This document shows, piece after piece, positions 53,800-64,000 of a DNA stretch of 64,000 bases. Numbering within the stretch: the first letter of the stretch is position 1; each line of letters begins with the position of its first letter. The notes beneath the pieces are model-generated. The model did no database searches and was not told the DNA's origin. It saw only the letters and a list, made by a program, of their open reading frames with translations. The position numbers were made by a program, and so were the translations under genes. The stretch comes from Paracrocinitomix mangrovi. Lineage in GTDB: Bacteria > Bacteroidota > Bacteroidia > Flavobacteriales_D > Crocinitomicaceae. The DNA lies in assembly GCF_019740355.2 (NCBI RefSeq), contig NZ_CP091819.1, positions 3,782,001 through 3,846,000 on the forward strand. Reading direction: 5' to 3'.

Positions 53800-56700
53800 A
53801 TGTTTATTAATAAAAAGCTACTACTTCTTGCCCTATTAATTCTTTCTCAATTAGTAGGATGGACGCAGTGTGCGGATGTAAATGCAGCTTTTACAACTTC
53901 CCAAACTGATATCTGTGGCCCGGGACCTACAACAATAAATTTCACCAACAATTCAACAGGTGTTAATGCTGCAGCCGCAGATTATGAATGGTTTTTAAAT
54001 GGATCATCAATTGACAATACTTCAGGTTTAGCCGCTCCAAACAGTGATAATATTGGTGCTGTGGGAACATACACCTACATGTTGGTAGCAACAGATGCAT
54101 CTGTTCCATGTACGGATACTGCAATTATGGTAGTTAATATTTATCCAACCCCAAGTGCCGGATTTAATTTTGGACCTAATAATGCTTGTGCGGGAACAAC
54201 AGTTAACTTCAATAATACAAGTACTGGTACTCAAGGATCAACCACTTACAACTGGAATTTTGGAGACGGAAATACATCTACTCAACAAAATCCATCAAAC
54301 AATTATGCTGCAGGAGGAACTTATAATGTCAATTTGACTGTAACTAACGGACCCGGATGTACAAGTTCTACAAGTCAAATTGTTACAGCATTAGATATTC
54401 CAAATGTTAACATCAGTGGTGATGATGGGGATGGAGACCTCACGAATTGTCTTTTACCGGCGGATCCAAGTACCCAAGAAACAGTTACATTTTTTAATTC
54501 TACAACAGATGCGGTGAGTTATGAATGGGATTTTGGAGATGGTTCACCAGTTTTTACTACAGGGTCATCTGCGCCATTCACTCATGATTATACTTCATTT
54601 GGAACATACACCGTAACAATGACAGCTACTCATGCTAATGGATGCACTTCCACAGCAACCTTGACTGTAGTTTTTGAAAAGTATGTATCGGCAGCAATGA
54701 CGCTTGATATTACTGAATACTCAGGTTGTGCCCCTCATACTATGTCTACCCTTACTAACTTGTCTGTAAATGCAAATTCTTATGTATGGGATTTTGGGGA
54801 TGGTTCTGTAATAACAACTACAAGTCCAACGCCACCTGCACACGCTTACACAACCGCTGGAACCTATACCATTTCTCTTACAGCTATTAACAGTTGTAAC
54901 ATGGCCAACGCTACAATTAGTCCTATTGTCATCATTGATGGTCCAACGGCTAACTTTGGTACAAATCTCCCTTTTTCAGGCGGAACTTTAGGATGTGCTC
55001 CTCATAATTTTACGGTTACCAATTCCTCTACAAATGCACAGCCTGCCAACAACTTTTATTGGGATATGGGAAATGGAAACACTTATACTAATACTACAAC
55101 ACCTCCGGCTCAAGCATATGATACCGCCGGAACTTATACAGTAATGTTAGTTGCTCAAAATGCTTGTGGACCTGATACTTTGATTATGTCAGTTACTTTG
55201 GACACTTTACCGGTTGTGGATATTGTGTCCACCCCTTTGGATGGCTGTTCACCTTTGACCGTACAAACAACTAATAACTCTTACGTTCATCCAATGAATT
55301 ACCAGTGGTTTGTAGATGGAGTTTTTACTTCCACAAATCAAAATTTACCTGATCAAACCTTTATTAATTCCGGAACTAATGCACCGGTTAATCACACTAT
55401 CCAACTCAATGGGAGCAATATTTGCGGAAATGATTCTGATCTTGAAACCATTGTTGTACATCCTGAAACTATTGCGAATTTTAACTTGTCAGCAACCGAA
55501 ATTTGTGTTGGGGAAAGTATCACTTTTACTTCAACTTCAACAGGAGAAGCACTTACATATGATTGGGATTTTGTCACGCAAACAGAAGCAACTCAGGGTC
55601 CTCATACAGTTACTTATAATGTAGCTGGAAATTACACAATAACGTTAATTGTAGATGGATTTTGTGGGCCTGATACAGCAACTGCGGATATAATTGTACA
55701 TCCTTTTCCTATTGCAGATTTTACGGCTAATCCAACTAGTGGATGTGTAAATTTTGATGTAAATATTACGAATAATTCAACCTTGGGAGGTACGTACAAT
55801 TGGATATTTAATGGAGCAACACCAGGAACTTCAAATTTGTATAGTCCACCAACTTTAAATTACGCAACAGCCGGTTCTTATGATATTGTTTTGCAAGTAA
55901 ATGTGAATGGATGTATTGCTAATGATACGGTAGCAATAATTGCCAATCCATTACCAATTCCTTCTTTTACTGTTACTCCTAATAATGGTTGTACACCTTT
56001 AGATGTGTCTTTTACAAATACTTCACCTAATAATCCGGGTGATGTTTTCGATTGGGATTTAGGAAATGGGAACACTTTCAATGGACAAAATCCTCCAAAT
56101 CAAACTTATGTTGCTGCGGCAAATGATAGTATTTATACAGTTCAATTGATTATTACAACTGCTGATGGCTGTGTAGATTCAGTTGAAACTAATGTCACTG
56201 TTCATCCTCTGCCAATTGCGGATTATACACCTTTACCGGATACAGCTTGTGCTCTTGATCCAATTGCTTTTTTAAACAATTCAACAGGTGGCTCAACTTA
56301 TGAGTGGGATTTTGGAGACGGAACCTTTTCAACTGCCATAAGTCCTTCTCATTCTTATACTTTGACAGGAGATATATCTACTCAATTGGTGGTGACTACT
56401 GCATTTGGTTGTACAGATACAATGACATATGATATTTATGTTGATTCTATTCCTACAGCAGATTTTAATTTTACTGTTGTTTGCGACATTGATACAACAT
56501 CATTTACAGATTTATCTACCGGATCACCCACTGTTTGGGAATGGGATTTTGGGGATGGTTCTCCTGTAGATAACAATGAAAACCCAACTCATTTTTATGG
56601 TGCAGCAGGGAATTATAATGTGATTTTAACTGTAACCAATCCTGCGGGATGTACAGCAACAACAAATCAATTAGTTGCGGTGAGTGAAGTGCCAATTGCA

Positions 56701-59700
56701 GATTTTATAACTAATCCAACATGTTTGGGTTCACTATCTCAATTCACAGATAATTCATCCGGTATCCCAACAACATGGATTTGGGATTTTGGTGATGGTT
56801 CTCCAGTTGATAACAATCAAAATCCAACTCATATTTATGCCACAACCGGAACATATACAGTTGAGTTAATAACTATGGCCGGTAATGGTTGTTCTGATAC
56901 TACTTCATTGCCAATCACAGTTACACCAATTCCTACAGCAGATTTTACTTTTGTTGAAGTGTGTACAAATGATACCACCTTTTTTACAGATGCTTCATTG
57001 GGAGCTCCTGATACCTGGGAATGGAACTTTGGAGATGGAAATACTGATTTGACAAATAATCCAAATCCGGCACATGTTTATACAACGGCAGGAACCTATA
57101 ATGTAATGTTGGTGGCGGGATATTCAGCAAGTGGATGTACAGATACGATTGTTTATTCAGTAGAGGCTAATCCTTTAACTACCCCTAATTTTTCAACTAA
57201 CACACCTTGTCTTGGAGGAACAACCATTTTCACTGATTTGACAGGTGGAACGCCAACCATTTGGGAATGGAACTTTGGAGATGGCTCAGCTGTGGACAAT
57301 ACCCAAAACCCTTCACATAATTACCTGACTCCTGGTTTGTTTGATGTGCAATTGGTTACTGAAAATGTTTTTGGTTGTATTGATACGATTATTACATCTG
57401 TTGAAGTATTTCCATTACCAACTGCCGATTTTGAGTTTGATACCGTTTGTTTAAATGCATTGACATCTTTTACAGATCTTTCAATTGATGCGGTGGCATG
57501 GGAGTGGGACTTTGGTGATGGATCTGCATTTAGTTTTACTCAGAACCCAACACATGTTTATGGAACCTCAGGAACTTTTGATGTTCAATTAGTAGTGACA
57601 AATGTTCAGGGATGTACTGATACTTCAATTCAAACAATTACTGTTAATCCTAATCCTTTTGCAGATTACACTTTCTCAGTTGCTTGCCATACTTACCCAA
57701 CGGTTTTTACTGATAACTCTTCTGGAAGCTTAAATTATTACTGGGATTTTGGAGATGGAACAGCAATTAATAACAATGCTTCTCCTTCATATACATATGC
57801 TAATGATGGTTCATATGATGTTGAAATGATAGTAGAAAATGTTTTTGGGTGTACAGATACGATAATCCAAACAGTTGATGTTTTAGTTCAGCCTCAAGCC
57901 GGATTTGTAAATAATACTGTATGTGCAGGAGAATCGGTAGCTTTCACAGATACTTCTACCCTAGGGCCAACCACTTGGGAGTGGGATTTCGGTGACGGTT
58001 CACCTCTAGATAACAATCAAAATCCGTCTCATTTATTCAATCCGGGAGGTATATATAATGTTACTTTGATAGTTGGAAATATTGCCGGATGTATGGATAC
58101 GACGGTTGTACCTGTTGAGGTGTTTACTGTACCTGTTCCAAATTTTACAGCAGATACGGTTTGTTTGTTTAGTATTACCTCTTTCACTGACTTAACTGTT
58201 GATGCCACTCCTTTGGCTAGTTGGGATTGGGATTTTGATGATGGAAATACTTCATTTCAACAGAATCCTACTTATATTTTTCAATCACCCGGACAGTATG
58301 ATGTTGAGTTAATAGTTACCAATGTTAATGGTTGCGATAGTTCAATAATTCTACCGGTTTTTGTTTCAGATATTCCGGTTGCGCAATTTATAGCAGATAC
58401 TGTATGTTTGGGTAATCCAACAACTTTCACAGATGCATCTTCAGGTTTTCCGTCTTCATGGATATGGACTTTTGGAGATGGTAATTCTTCTTCAATAGGA
58501 CCTGTGGTTCAACATACGTATGCAGGACCCGGAACTTATATAGCATCATTGTTTGTAACAGCAGGTGGGGCGTGTTCAGATCAGGTTTTTCAAATTGTTG
58601 AAGTAGTTGATAATGTTCAGGCCGGAATCATAGCTCAGGATTCAATCTGTGACGGAAATACAGTCAATTTTATAGATGATTCTAACATTTTAATAGGAAC
58701 CATTTCAGATTATTTCTGGGATTTTGGAGATGGTAATTCTGCTACAACGCAGGATGCAAGTCATTTATATGGTGCTCCTGGAACTTATAATGTTATCCAT
58801 ACTGTACAAACAACAGGTGGTTGTTCTAACTCAACTACAATGGATATTACAGTTTTAGATGTACCTGTTACAAATTTCCTTGACTTGCAGGGGTGTCAAA
58901 ATGCACCTGTCTCATTTGCTGATCAATCCACAATTGCCAATGGAGCTATTGTTTCATGGACCTGGGATTTTGGAGATGGAAGCCCGGTAATGACATCTCA
59001 AAACCCAACGCATATTTTTACATCAGATGGTACTTTCACTGTGAATTTAACGGTAACCTCCGAATTTGGATGCTCAAGCTCTGTTGATATTCCAATTGTG
59101 GTTCATCCTGCACCTGTTGCTGCATTTACAGCTCCGATAGCTTGTCCTGGGGACACAATACAGTTCACTGATTTGTCCAGCATTTCTTCTGGTTCTATCG
59201 TGAATTGGGAATGGGATTTTGATGACAGTACACAATCATTTGTACAACATCCTCAACATGCTTTTCAAGATTTAGTAGATAATTTTGATGTGAGTTTAAT
59301 CGTAACATCCAATTTTGGATGTACAGATACGGTAATCCAAAATGTTCAAACTCATCCGTTTCCAACATTTTTATACGGACCTAATTTTGCTGCAGGTTGT
59401 CAACCTTTAGAGATGCAGTTCCACGATTCAAGTATAGTGGCTGGAGGTATCATAACAAATTGGGAATGGAATTTTGATGATGGCTCTGCTTCTTTTGCAG
59501 AAGATCCTATTCACATATTTGATGAGCCAGGTGAATATTATGTAAGCTTAAGCCTTACAACTTCAGATGGATGTACCTTTACCAATGATTTGAGTTATCC
59601 TGTGGTAGTTTATCCTAAGCCTGAGGCCGGCTTTAGTCCTATTCATTCAGAAGTGAGCATTTTAGAACCAGAAGTGCAGTTTATTGATAATTCTTATGGG

Positions 59701-60135
59701 ACCTTAGATTGGGAATGGTACTTTGGAGATGGGAATTACAGTAATGAATCTAATCCACTGCATGAATACAACGACACAGGTTATTTTGAAGTGATGCAGA
59801 TAGTGTATTCTGATTTTGGTTGCTCAGATACAGCCTACGGAACTGTCCATGTATATGGGGTTTTCTCTGTTTATGTTCCTAATACATTTACCCCTAATGG
59901 TGATTCTAAAAATGGAACATTTAGAGCATATGGAATGGCTATAGATACCTATGATATGTGGATTTTTAATAGATGGGGAGAGCAAGTTTGGCATACCCAG
60001 GATATTAATTCAAGTTGGGACGGAACCTACAACGGAATCTTGGTCAAAGATGATGTTTACGTCTGGAAAATAGTCTGCTATGATACTGAAGGTGGAGAAC
60101 ATGAATTGTATGGTCATGTTACTGTATTAAAGTAA
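53800..60135 (+). CDS. Giant PKD-repeat cell-surface protein with T9SS type B sorting domain
   Basis: The 2111-residue protein has a signal peptide (hydrophobic leader ending GWTQ) and then about 23 PKD-like modules of 75-95 residues. Most carry W[DEN]FGDG and a following NPTH.Y / G.Y.V pattern, and most have one Cys near the start and one in a GC.DT segment near the end, perhaps a disulfide. The C-terminal 90 residues (VYVPNTFTPNGDSKNGTFRA, FNRWGEQVWHT, W.GTYNG, DVYVWKI) form the gliding-motility-associated CHU_C domain, a type B signal for type IX secretion. It is likely an adhesin or filamentous surface protein. The 160 bp before it show no clear promoter. Confidence 0.9.
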   Translation: MFINKKLLLLALLILSQLVGWTQCADVNAAFTTSQTDICGPGPTTINFTNNSTGVNAAAADYEWFLNGSSIDNTSGLAAPNSDNIGAVGTYTYMLVATDASVPCTDTAIMVVNIYPTPSAGFNFGPNNACAGTTVNFNNTSTGTQGSTTYNWNFGDGNTSTQQNPSNNYAAGGTYNVNLTVTNGPGCTSSTSQIVTALDIPNVNISGDDGDGDLTNCLLPADPSTQETVTFFNSTTDAVSYEWDFGDGSPVFTTGSSAPFTHDYTSFGTYTVTMTATHANGCTSTATLTVVFEKYVSAAMTLDITEYSGCAPHTMSTLTNLSVNANSYVWDFGDGSVITTTSPTPPAHAYTTAGTYTISLTAINSCNMANATISPIVIIDGPTANFGTNLPFSGGTLGCAPHNFTVTNSSTNAQPANNFYWDMGNGNTYTNTTTPPAQAYDTAGTYTVMLVAQNACGPDTLIMSVTLDTLPVVDIVSTPLDGCSPLTVQTTNNSYVHPMNYQWFVDGVFTSTNQNLPDQTFINSGTNAPVNHTIQLNGSNICGNDSDLETIVVHPETIANFNLSATEICVGESITFTSTSTGEALTYDWDFVTQTEATQGPHTVTYNVAGNYTITLIVDGFCGPDTATADIIVHPFPIADFTANPTSGCVNFDVNITNNSTLGGTYNWIFNGATPGTSNLYSPPTLNYATAGSYDIVLQVNVNGCIANDTVAIIANPLPIPSFTVTPNNGCTPLDVSFTNTSPNNPGDVFDWDLGNGNTFNGQNPPNQTYVAAANDSIYTVQLIITTADGCVDSVETNVTVHPLPIADYTPLPDTACALDPIAFLNNSTGGSTYEWDFGDGTFSTAISPSHSYTLTGDISTQLVVTTAFGCTDTMTYDIYVDSIPTADFNFTVVCDIDTTSFTDLSTGSPTVWEWDFGDGSPVDNNENPTHFYGAAGNYNVILTVTNPAGCTATTNQLVAVSEVPIADFITNPTCLGSLSQFTDNSSGIPTTWIWDFGDGSPVDNNQNPTHIYATTGTYTVELITMAGNGCSDTTSLPITVTPIPTADFTFVEVCTNDTTFFTDASLGAPDTWEWNFGDGNTDLTNNPNPAHVYTTAGTYNVMLVAGYSASGCTDTIVYSVEANPLTTPNFSTNTPCLGGTTIFTDLTGGTPTIWEWNFGDGSAVDNTQNPSHNYLTPGLFDVQLVTENVFGCIDTIITSVEVFPLPTADFEFDTVCLNALTSFTDLSIDAVAWEWDFGDGSAFSFTQNPTHVYGTSGTFDVQLVVTNVQGCTDTSIQTITVNPNPFADYTFSVACHTYPTVFTDNSSGSLNYYWDFGDGTAINNNASPSYTYANDGSYDVEMIVENVFGCTDTIIQTVDVLVQPQAGFVNNTVCAGESVAFTDTSTLGPTTWEWDFGDGSPLDNNQNPSHLFNPGGIYNVTLIVGNIAGCMDTTVVPVEVFTVPVPNFTADTVCLFSITSFTDLTVDATPLASWDWDFDDGNTSFQQNPTYIFQSPGQYDVELIVTNVNGCDSSIILPVFVSDIPVAQFIADTVCLGNPTTFTDASSGFPSSWIWTFGDGNSSSIGPVVQHTYAGPGTYIASLFVTAGGACSDQVFQIVEVVDNVQAGIIAQDSICDGNTVNFIDDSNILIGTISDYFWDFGDGNSATTQDASHLYGAPGTYNVIHTVQTTGGCSNSTTMDITVLDVPVTNFLDLQGCQNAPVSFADQSTIANGAIVSWTWDFGDGSPVMTSQNPTHIFTSDGTFTVNLTVTSEFGCSSSVDIPIVVHPAPVAAFTAPIACPGDTIQFTDLSSISSGSIVNWEWDFDDSTQSFVQHPQHAFQDLVDNFDVSLIVTSNFGCTDTVIQNVQTHPFPTFLYGPNFAAGCQPLEMQFHDSSIVAGGIITNWEWNFDDGSASFAEDPIHIFDEPGEYYVSLSLTTSDGCTFTNDLSYPVVVYPKPEAGFSPIHSEVSILEPEVQFIDNSYGTLDWEWYFGDGNYSNESNPLHEYNDTGYFEVMQIVYSDFGCSDTAYGTVHVYGVFSVYVPNTFTPNGDSKNGTFRAYGMAIDTYDMWIFNRWGEQVWHTQDINSSWDGTYNGILVKDDVYVWKIVCYDTEGGEHELYGHVTVLK

Positions 60136-60212
60136 GTTAGCATCTAATTAGTGTTTTTTATAAAACGTTGATCAGTTATAAGTGTTAATTAATTAACATT
60201 AATTTAATATTG

Positions 60213-60230
60213 AGGGGGAATCCCCCTTTT
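60213..60230 (+). terminator. Intrinsic terminator after the PKD adhesin gene
   Basis: AGGGGG and CCCCCT pair around a three-base loop, followed by TTTT. It lies 78 bp after the stop. The T-run is shared with the -33 box of the next promoter. Confidence 0.7.
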
Positions 60231-60257
60231 GCTGTGGATATTCAAATCATACTTTTG
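60228..60257 (+). promoter_or_regulatory. Bacteroidota promoter TTTG-N18-TACTTTTG of the second giant gene
   Basis: TTTG at 60228-60231 and TACTTTTG at 60250-60257 are separated by 18 nt and fit the -33/-7 consensus of the phylum. The start site would be near 60264, about 19 nt before the ATG. Its -33 box overlaps the T-tract of the preceding terminator. Confidence 0.75.
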
Positions 60258-60282
60258 GCACCATACCAAACCTTAATTTGCC

Positions 60283-63200
60283 ATGAAAAGATTAGCAGCA
60301 TTAATTGTATTAACATTATGCATACTTACTTCTTTCAGTCAAAACTCTACTGAAATTCTTGATTTTGATCTTCAAAAGAACAGATCTTTTATTCTTAATA
60401 AAGGTCAGTTTGATGGAAGAAATTGGAGCGGAGATGAGATTTTTTACGGTCTAGATGAAAATCCATTTTACGTTTTCTTTTCTAAATCAGGAATTACCTA
60501 CAGATATGATAAAATTATCAAGAATCCTGTTTATAAAAACGGAGATCATACTGCACCAAAAAGAATCAATATTTCAGAATTGATTACTGAAAAATGGATT
60601 GGAGCAAATGAGGATGTTGAAATAGTGGCAGAAAATAAAATTGACTTTTATTATTCATATGCAATTAGAAATTGGCCAACCAAAGAATGTAGAAATGAAA
60701 ATTACATTCCAGGTTTTAAAAAGATCACTTATAAAAATTTGTATGATAATATTGATGTAGAATATATTATTCACCCGGACGGTGGGATAAAGTATTCAGT
60801 GATTTTGCATCCCGGAGCCGATCCAACTCAGCTTAAAATCCAATATTCTACGCAGCATACAAATGTAAAAGACGAAAATATTCAGGTTTTCCTTAATGAT
60901 TCAGGTCAAATAGAAATAAAAACCTCATTAGGAGATGTTGTTGAACATGCTCCAGTTTCTTTTTATCAAGACAATGATGAATCTATAAATTCAAAGTATG
61001 TTTTTGAGAATAACGTAATGTCATTTGATCTTGAAAATTATGACAATTCAAGAACTGTTGTAATTGACCCTTGGAACCTTAATTCTACTTATTCTACTTC
61101 TTCAGCTGTTTGGGAAGTGGAAAGTGATGGAGCCGGAAACGTGTACGTAATAGGAGGTGAAACTCCAATGGAACTAAGAAAATATAATGCTGCAGGAGCA
61201 CAACAATGGGCTTATGTGACACCTTGGGATACAAACAGTGTTTGGCTGGGAACTTTGGCAACTGATGATGCAGGTAACAGCTATGTTACTTCAGGTACCT
61301 CACCTGAAATAGAGAAAGTAAATACTGCAGGTGCTATGCAGTATCATACAAATGGAACGGGATTAAATACAGAATACTGGTCCATTACTTTCAATTGCGA
61401 TAAGACTAAATTAATTGTAGGTGGAACAGGTGGAGCTCTTTTGAATTTTGAGGCAAAAATATATGATATCGACCCAAATACAGGAAGTGTATCTGGAAAT
61501 GTTACTGTTGGTCAACAGGCTGGATTTACACCAGTTGAGGTTAGATCCATTTCATCTTCAAAGAATGCAAAATATATCTATTTGACACATGATCAAGTAG
61601 GGGCAGTCAATCAAAATATTGGTGCTTGTCCAAATGATGATCCGTATTTTGAAGTTGACAATGGACATCACCTGGGATATAAATGTGAAAACTACTTGCC
61701 AGAAACGCAAAATGGAGGTGGGTTAAAAGCCTTAGTAGCAAACGACCAATTCTTTTATACACATAATGGAACTACGATTTTTCAAAGAGATTTGATAACA
61801 GGTGCGCTTGTAAATTCTGCAGCCATTCCCGGAGGAAATAATCAAAGTGTTTTAGGGGAAATAGTAGTTCACTGCAGTGGTTTAGCTGTTGATGATTGTG
61901 GAAATGTATATGCAGGTGCAACAGATCGTGTTGTTAAGTATGACCCGAACCTGAATTTGATTTCATCTTCAAATACCGGATTTGCAGTTTATGATGTAAG
62001 TGTAAATTCAAATGGAGAAGTTTTAGCAGTTGGAGCAGAACAAAATAATGGATCTGTGAACAGAAACGGACACATTGCTTCCTTAGCTATGGGGGCTTGT
62101 GCTCAATATGCTTTGGTATGTTGTGATGCAACAATCTGTCCTCAAGATACATTGTGTCAAACTGATCTTCCTGTCAATTTATTTACAACAACAGGAGGTG
62201 GGACTTTCTCAGGAATAGGTATTACAGATCCTAATAACGGTACTTTTGATCCGTCTACTGCAGGTCCTGGAGTTCACACTATTACTTATACTCAATTGTG
62301 TGGTTCAGATCAAATTAATGTAATTGTTGATCCATGTATTTCTTTAACAGCTTGTATTAATCTGGACGGAAGTATTACAGTTTCAAATGGTACTGGTCCT
62401 TATAACTGGGAAGAATGGGTAACTGCATCTGTATCGTCCAATGACTGTGCAGCATGTGGTGGGATTGAAATATTTGGAATTTGTACAGTTTCTCTTCCAT
62501 GTACTATTACAACAACAGGATATCAACCATTGGGAACAGGTACAACGGTAATGCCAAACGGTAACTATCCAATTTTGATAACAGACGCTTTGGGAAGTAC
62601 AGTAACCATTACAGATCCAAACCTTTTAACCGCATGTACAACTGCTTGTGATCCTACAATCACTCCTGCCGGTCCTTTTTGCCAAACAGATGCCGCAGTA
62701 ACTTTAACAGCTGCAGAAACTGGTGGAACCTGGTCTGGAACTGGAATTACAGATCCAAATGCTGGTACGTTTAACCCTGCGACTGCAGGTCCGGGATCTC
62801 ACGTTATAACCTATTCCCTTACTTGTGGATCTTCTGATACTGAAACAATAGTTGTAAATGCTACAGATAATGCTACTTTTTCATATGCTTCAGCAACTTA
62901 TTGTACCACAGATGTTGACCCAATTCCTACCATTTCAGGATTAAGTGGTGGAACATTTACAATAGACAATGGTGGTTCTATTAATGCATCAAGTGGGGTG
63001 ATTGATCTTGATGTATCAGGTGCAGGAACTTATACAATTACCTATACCACTAACGGACTGTGTCCAACATCCTCAACTTTTGGAATTACTATTACTTCAA
63101 ATGCCAATACTACCATCACAGCAGCAGGACCATTCTGTGAAAATGATGCAGTAGTTACTTTATCAGCAGTAGATGGCGGAGGAGTATGGTCAGGAACCGG

Positions 63201-64000
63201 AATTACAGATCCAAATGCAGGAACTTTTGATCCGGCTACAGCAGGAGCAGGAACACATACTATTACTTATACTATTTCAGGCTCATGTGGAGCTACAGAT
63301 ACAGAAGATATTGTGGTAAATGCATTGGATGATGCTTCATTCAGTTTTGCACAAGGATCGTATTGTTTATCAGATCCAAATCCAACACCAACAATAACAG
63401 GAACAGCCGGTGGAACATTTACTATTGACGGTTCAGGTGTGATCAATGCAAGTACAGGACAAATTGATATTGCAGGTTCTGGAGCAGGATCATTCACAGT
63501 TACTTATACAACAGGTGGAGCTTGTCCGACATCATCAACATTTGGTGTAACATTAACAAGTGGAGCCAATGCTACCATCACAGCAGCAGGACCATTCTGT
63601 GAAAATGATGCAGCAGTTACTTTATCAGCAGTAGATGGCGGAGGAGTATGGTCAGGAACCGGAATTACAGATCCAAACGCAGGAACTTTTGATCCGGCTA
63701 CAGCAGGAGCAGGAACACATACTATTACCTATACCATTTCAGGCTCATGTGGAGCTACAGATACAGAAGACATTGTGGTAAATGCATTGGATGATGCTTC
63801 ATTCAGTTTTGCACAAGGGTCATACTGTTTATCAGATCCAAATCCAACACCAACAATAACAGGAACAGCCGGTGGAACATTTACCATTGATGGTTCAGGT
63901 GTGATCAATGCAAGTACAGGACAAATTGATATTGCAGGTTCTGGAGCAGGATCATTCACGGTTACTTATACAACAGGTGGAGCATGTCCGGCATCATCAA
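60283..64000 (+). CDS. Giant secreted repeat protein (DUF7948-like N-terminus), 3' end outside the window
   Basis: At least 1239 residues are encoded without a stop up to the window end. There is a signal peptide (ends LTSFSQ), then a DUF7948-like domain at about 30-270 (FILNKGQFDGR, YKNLYDNIDVEYIIHPDGGI, VVIDPWN). An SBBP/propeller-like region follows to about residue 610 (GNVYVIGGE, GNSYVTSG). From about residue 614 come alternating Ig-like modules of type CP..TLC / WSGTGITDPNAGTFDPATAG and type FAQGSYCLSDPNP / GGTFTIDGSG. The last two 154-residue units are almost identical. A T9SS C-terminal domain is expected further on but not seen. The role is probably adhesion. Confidence 0.88.
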   Translation, partial: MKRLAALIVLTLCILTSFSQNSTEILDFDLQKNRSFILNKGQFDGRNWSGDEIFYGLDENPFYVFFSKSGITYRYDKIIKNPVYKNGDHTAPKRINISELITEKWIGANEDVEIVAENKIDFYYSYAIRNWPTKECRNENYIPGFKKITYKNLYDNIDVEYIIHPDGGIKYSVILHPGADPTQLKIQYSTQHTNVKDENIQVFLNDSGQIEIKTSLGDVVEHAPVSFYQDNDESINSKYVFENNVMSFDLENYDNSRTVVIDPWNLNSTYSTSSAVWEVESDGAGNVYVIGGETPMELRKYNAAGAQQWAYVTPWDTNSVWLGTLATDDAGNSYVTSGTSPEIEKVNTAGAMQYHTNGTGLNTEYWSITFNCDKTKLIVGGTGGALLNFEAKIYDIDPNTGSVSGNVTVGQQAGFTPVEVRSISSSKNAKYIYLTHDQVGAVNQNIGACPNDDPYFEVDNGHHLGYKCENYLPETQNGGGLKALVANDQFFYTHNGTTIFQRDLITGALVNSAAIPGGNNQSVLGEIVVHCSGLAVDDCGNVYAGATDRVVKYDPNLNLISSSNTGFAVYDVSVNSNGEVLAVGAEQNNGSVNRNGHIASLAMGACAQYALVCCDATICPQDTLCQTDLPVNLFTTTGGGTFSGIGITDPNNGTFDPSTAGPGVHTITYTQLCGSDQINVIVDPCISLTACINLDGSITVSNGTGPYNWEEWVTASVSSNDCAACGGIEIFGICTVSLPCTITTTGYQPLGTGTTVMPNGNYPILITDALGSTVTITDPNLLTACTTACDPTITPAGPFCQTDAAVTLTAAETGGTWSGTGITDPNAGTFNPATAGPGSHVITYSLTCGSSDTETIVVNATDNATFSYASATYCTTDVDPIPTISGLSGGTFTIDNGGSINASSGVIDLDVSGAGTYTITYTTNGLCPTSSTFGITITSNANTTITAAGPFCENDAVVTLSAVDGGGVWSGTGITDPNAGTFDPATAGAGTHTITYTISGSCGATDTEDIVVNALDDASFSFAQGSYCLSDPNPTPTITGTAGGTFTIDGSGVINASTGQIDIAGSGAGSFTVTYTTGGACPTSSTFGVTLTSGANATITAAGPFCENDAAVTLSAVDGGGVWSGTGITDPNAGTFDPATAGAGTHTITYTISGSCGATDTEDIVVNALDDASFSFAQGSYCLSDPNPTPTITGTAGGTFTIDGSGVINASTGQIDIAGSGAGSFTVTYTTGGACPASS
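63121..64000 (+). repeat. Near-identical 462-bp tandem repeats in the giant secreted gene
   Basis: Unit 1 is 63121-63582; unit 2 starts at 63583 and is cut by the window end after 418 bp. I count about 13 differences in 418 bp (roughly 97% identity), 11 of them synonymous. An older, diverged unit of 456 bp precedes them from about 62668, and a more distant partial one from about 62126. The period is a whole number of codons, so copies can be gained or lost without breaking the frame. Confidence 0.92.

Noticed and set aside
63267-63959. Two similar minus-strand open frames of 76 codons in the last gene
   Set aside because: They are shadows of the tandem repeat on the plus strand; they have no start context and mirror the repeat spacing of 462 bp.

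Overview
This 64 kb window is chromosomal DNA of a member of the Bacteroidota, most likely Flavobacteriales. I read this from the AT-rich composition, the many lipoproteins with leaders ending in [AS]C, and promoter boxes of the TTTG/TTG - about 18 nt - TAnnTTTG type, together with a PorE-like outer membrane protein, a giant PKD-repeat protein with a type IX secretion type B C-terminal domain, DUF3822 next to rsmD, and the SiaB/SiaC/SpoIIE group. The exact genus cannot be fixed from the sequence alone. I saw no rRNA, tRNA, CRISPR array, complete insertion sequence or prophage.

Layout. 1-16.1 kb: ffh, two tandem paralogous lipoproteins, ribonuclease Z, an AddA/RecB-like helicase-nuclease with no canonical start codon, a PorV-like barrel / helix-hairpin-helix barrel / HisKA_2 kinase operon, aroB and proline dehydrogenase. 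16.1-20.6 kb: an accessory island with a 5'-truncated Rhs core joined to an HELNH (zincin-type) tip, small companion genes, gene fragments, related palindromes at the fragment borders, and a lipoprotein whose start is frameshifted. 20.7-26.5 kb: a RecD2/Pif1-like helicase, DUF3822-rsmD-coaD and a redox-dead thioredoxin-fold protein. 26.5-29.9 kb: a Sia-type partner-switch group (double SiaB-like kinase, SiaC-like phosphoprotein, membrane SpoIIE phosphatase). 30-34.7 kb: two minus-strand operons of membrane proteins (DUF4173, Coq4-like, DUF4184, diacylglycerol kinase; and a five-helix membrane protein with an HTH_34 regulator), each preceded by the same 22-bp sequence containing a perfect palindrome. 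34.8-43.6 kb: minus-strand housekeeping and envelope genes (nitroreductase, Maf, UbiA, PorE-like, QueE, Kir-type channel, ChaN, DnaJ). 43.6-47.1 kb: the thrS-infC-rpmI-rplT operon, with a predicted AUA start for infC, bounded by intrinsic terminators. 47.1-53.6 kb: envelope proteins, ComEC and a CBM9/GHL10 glycosidase. 53.8-64 kb: a 2111-residue PKD-array adhesin and the start of a second giant secreted protein that contains near-identical 462-bp tandem repeats and runs off the window.

The parts most worth following are the shared operator of the two membrane operons, the palindrome-bordered Rhs/zincin island, the tandem-fused SiaB kinase, the non-canonical or broken starts (helicase, infC, frameshifted lipoprotein), and the recently duplicated repeats in the last gene.
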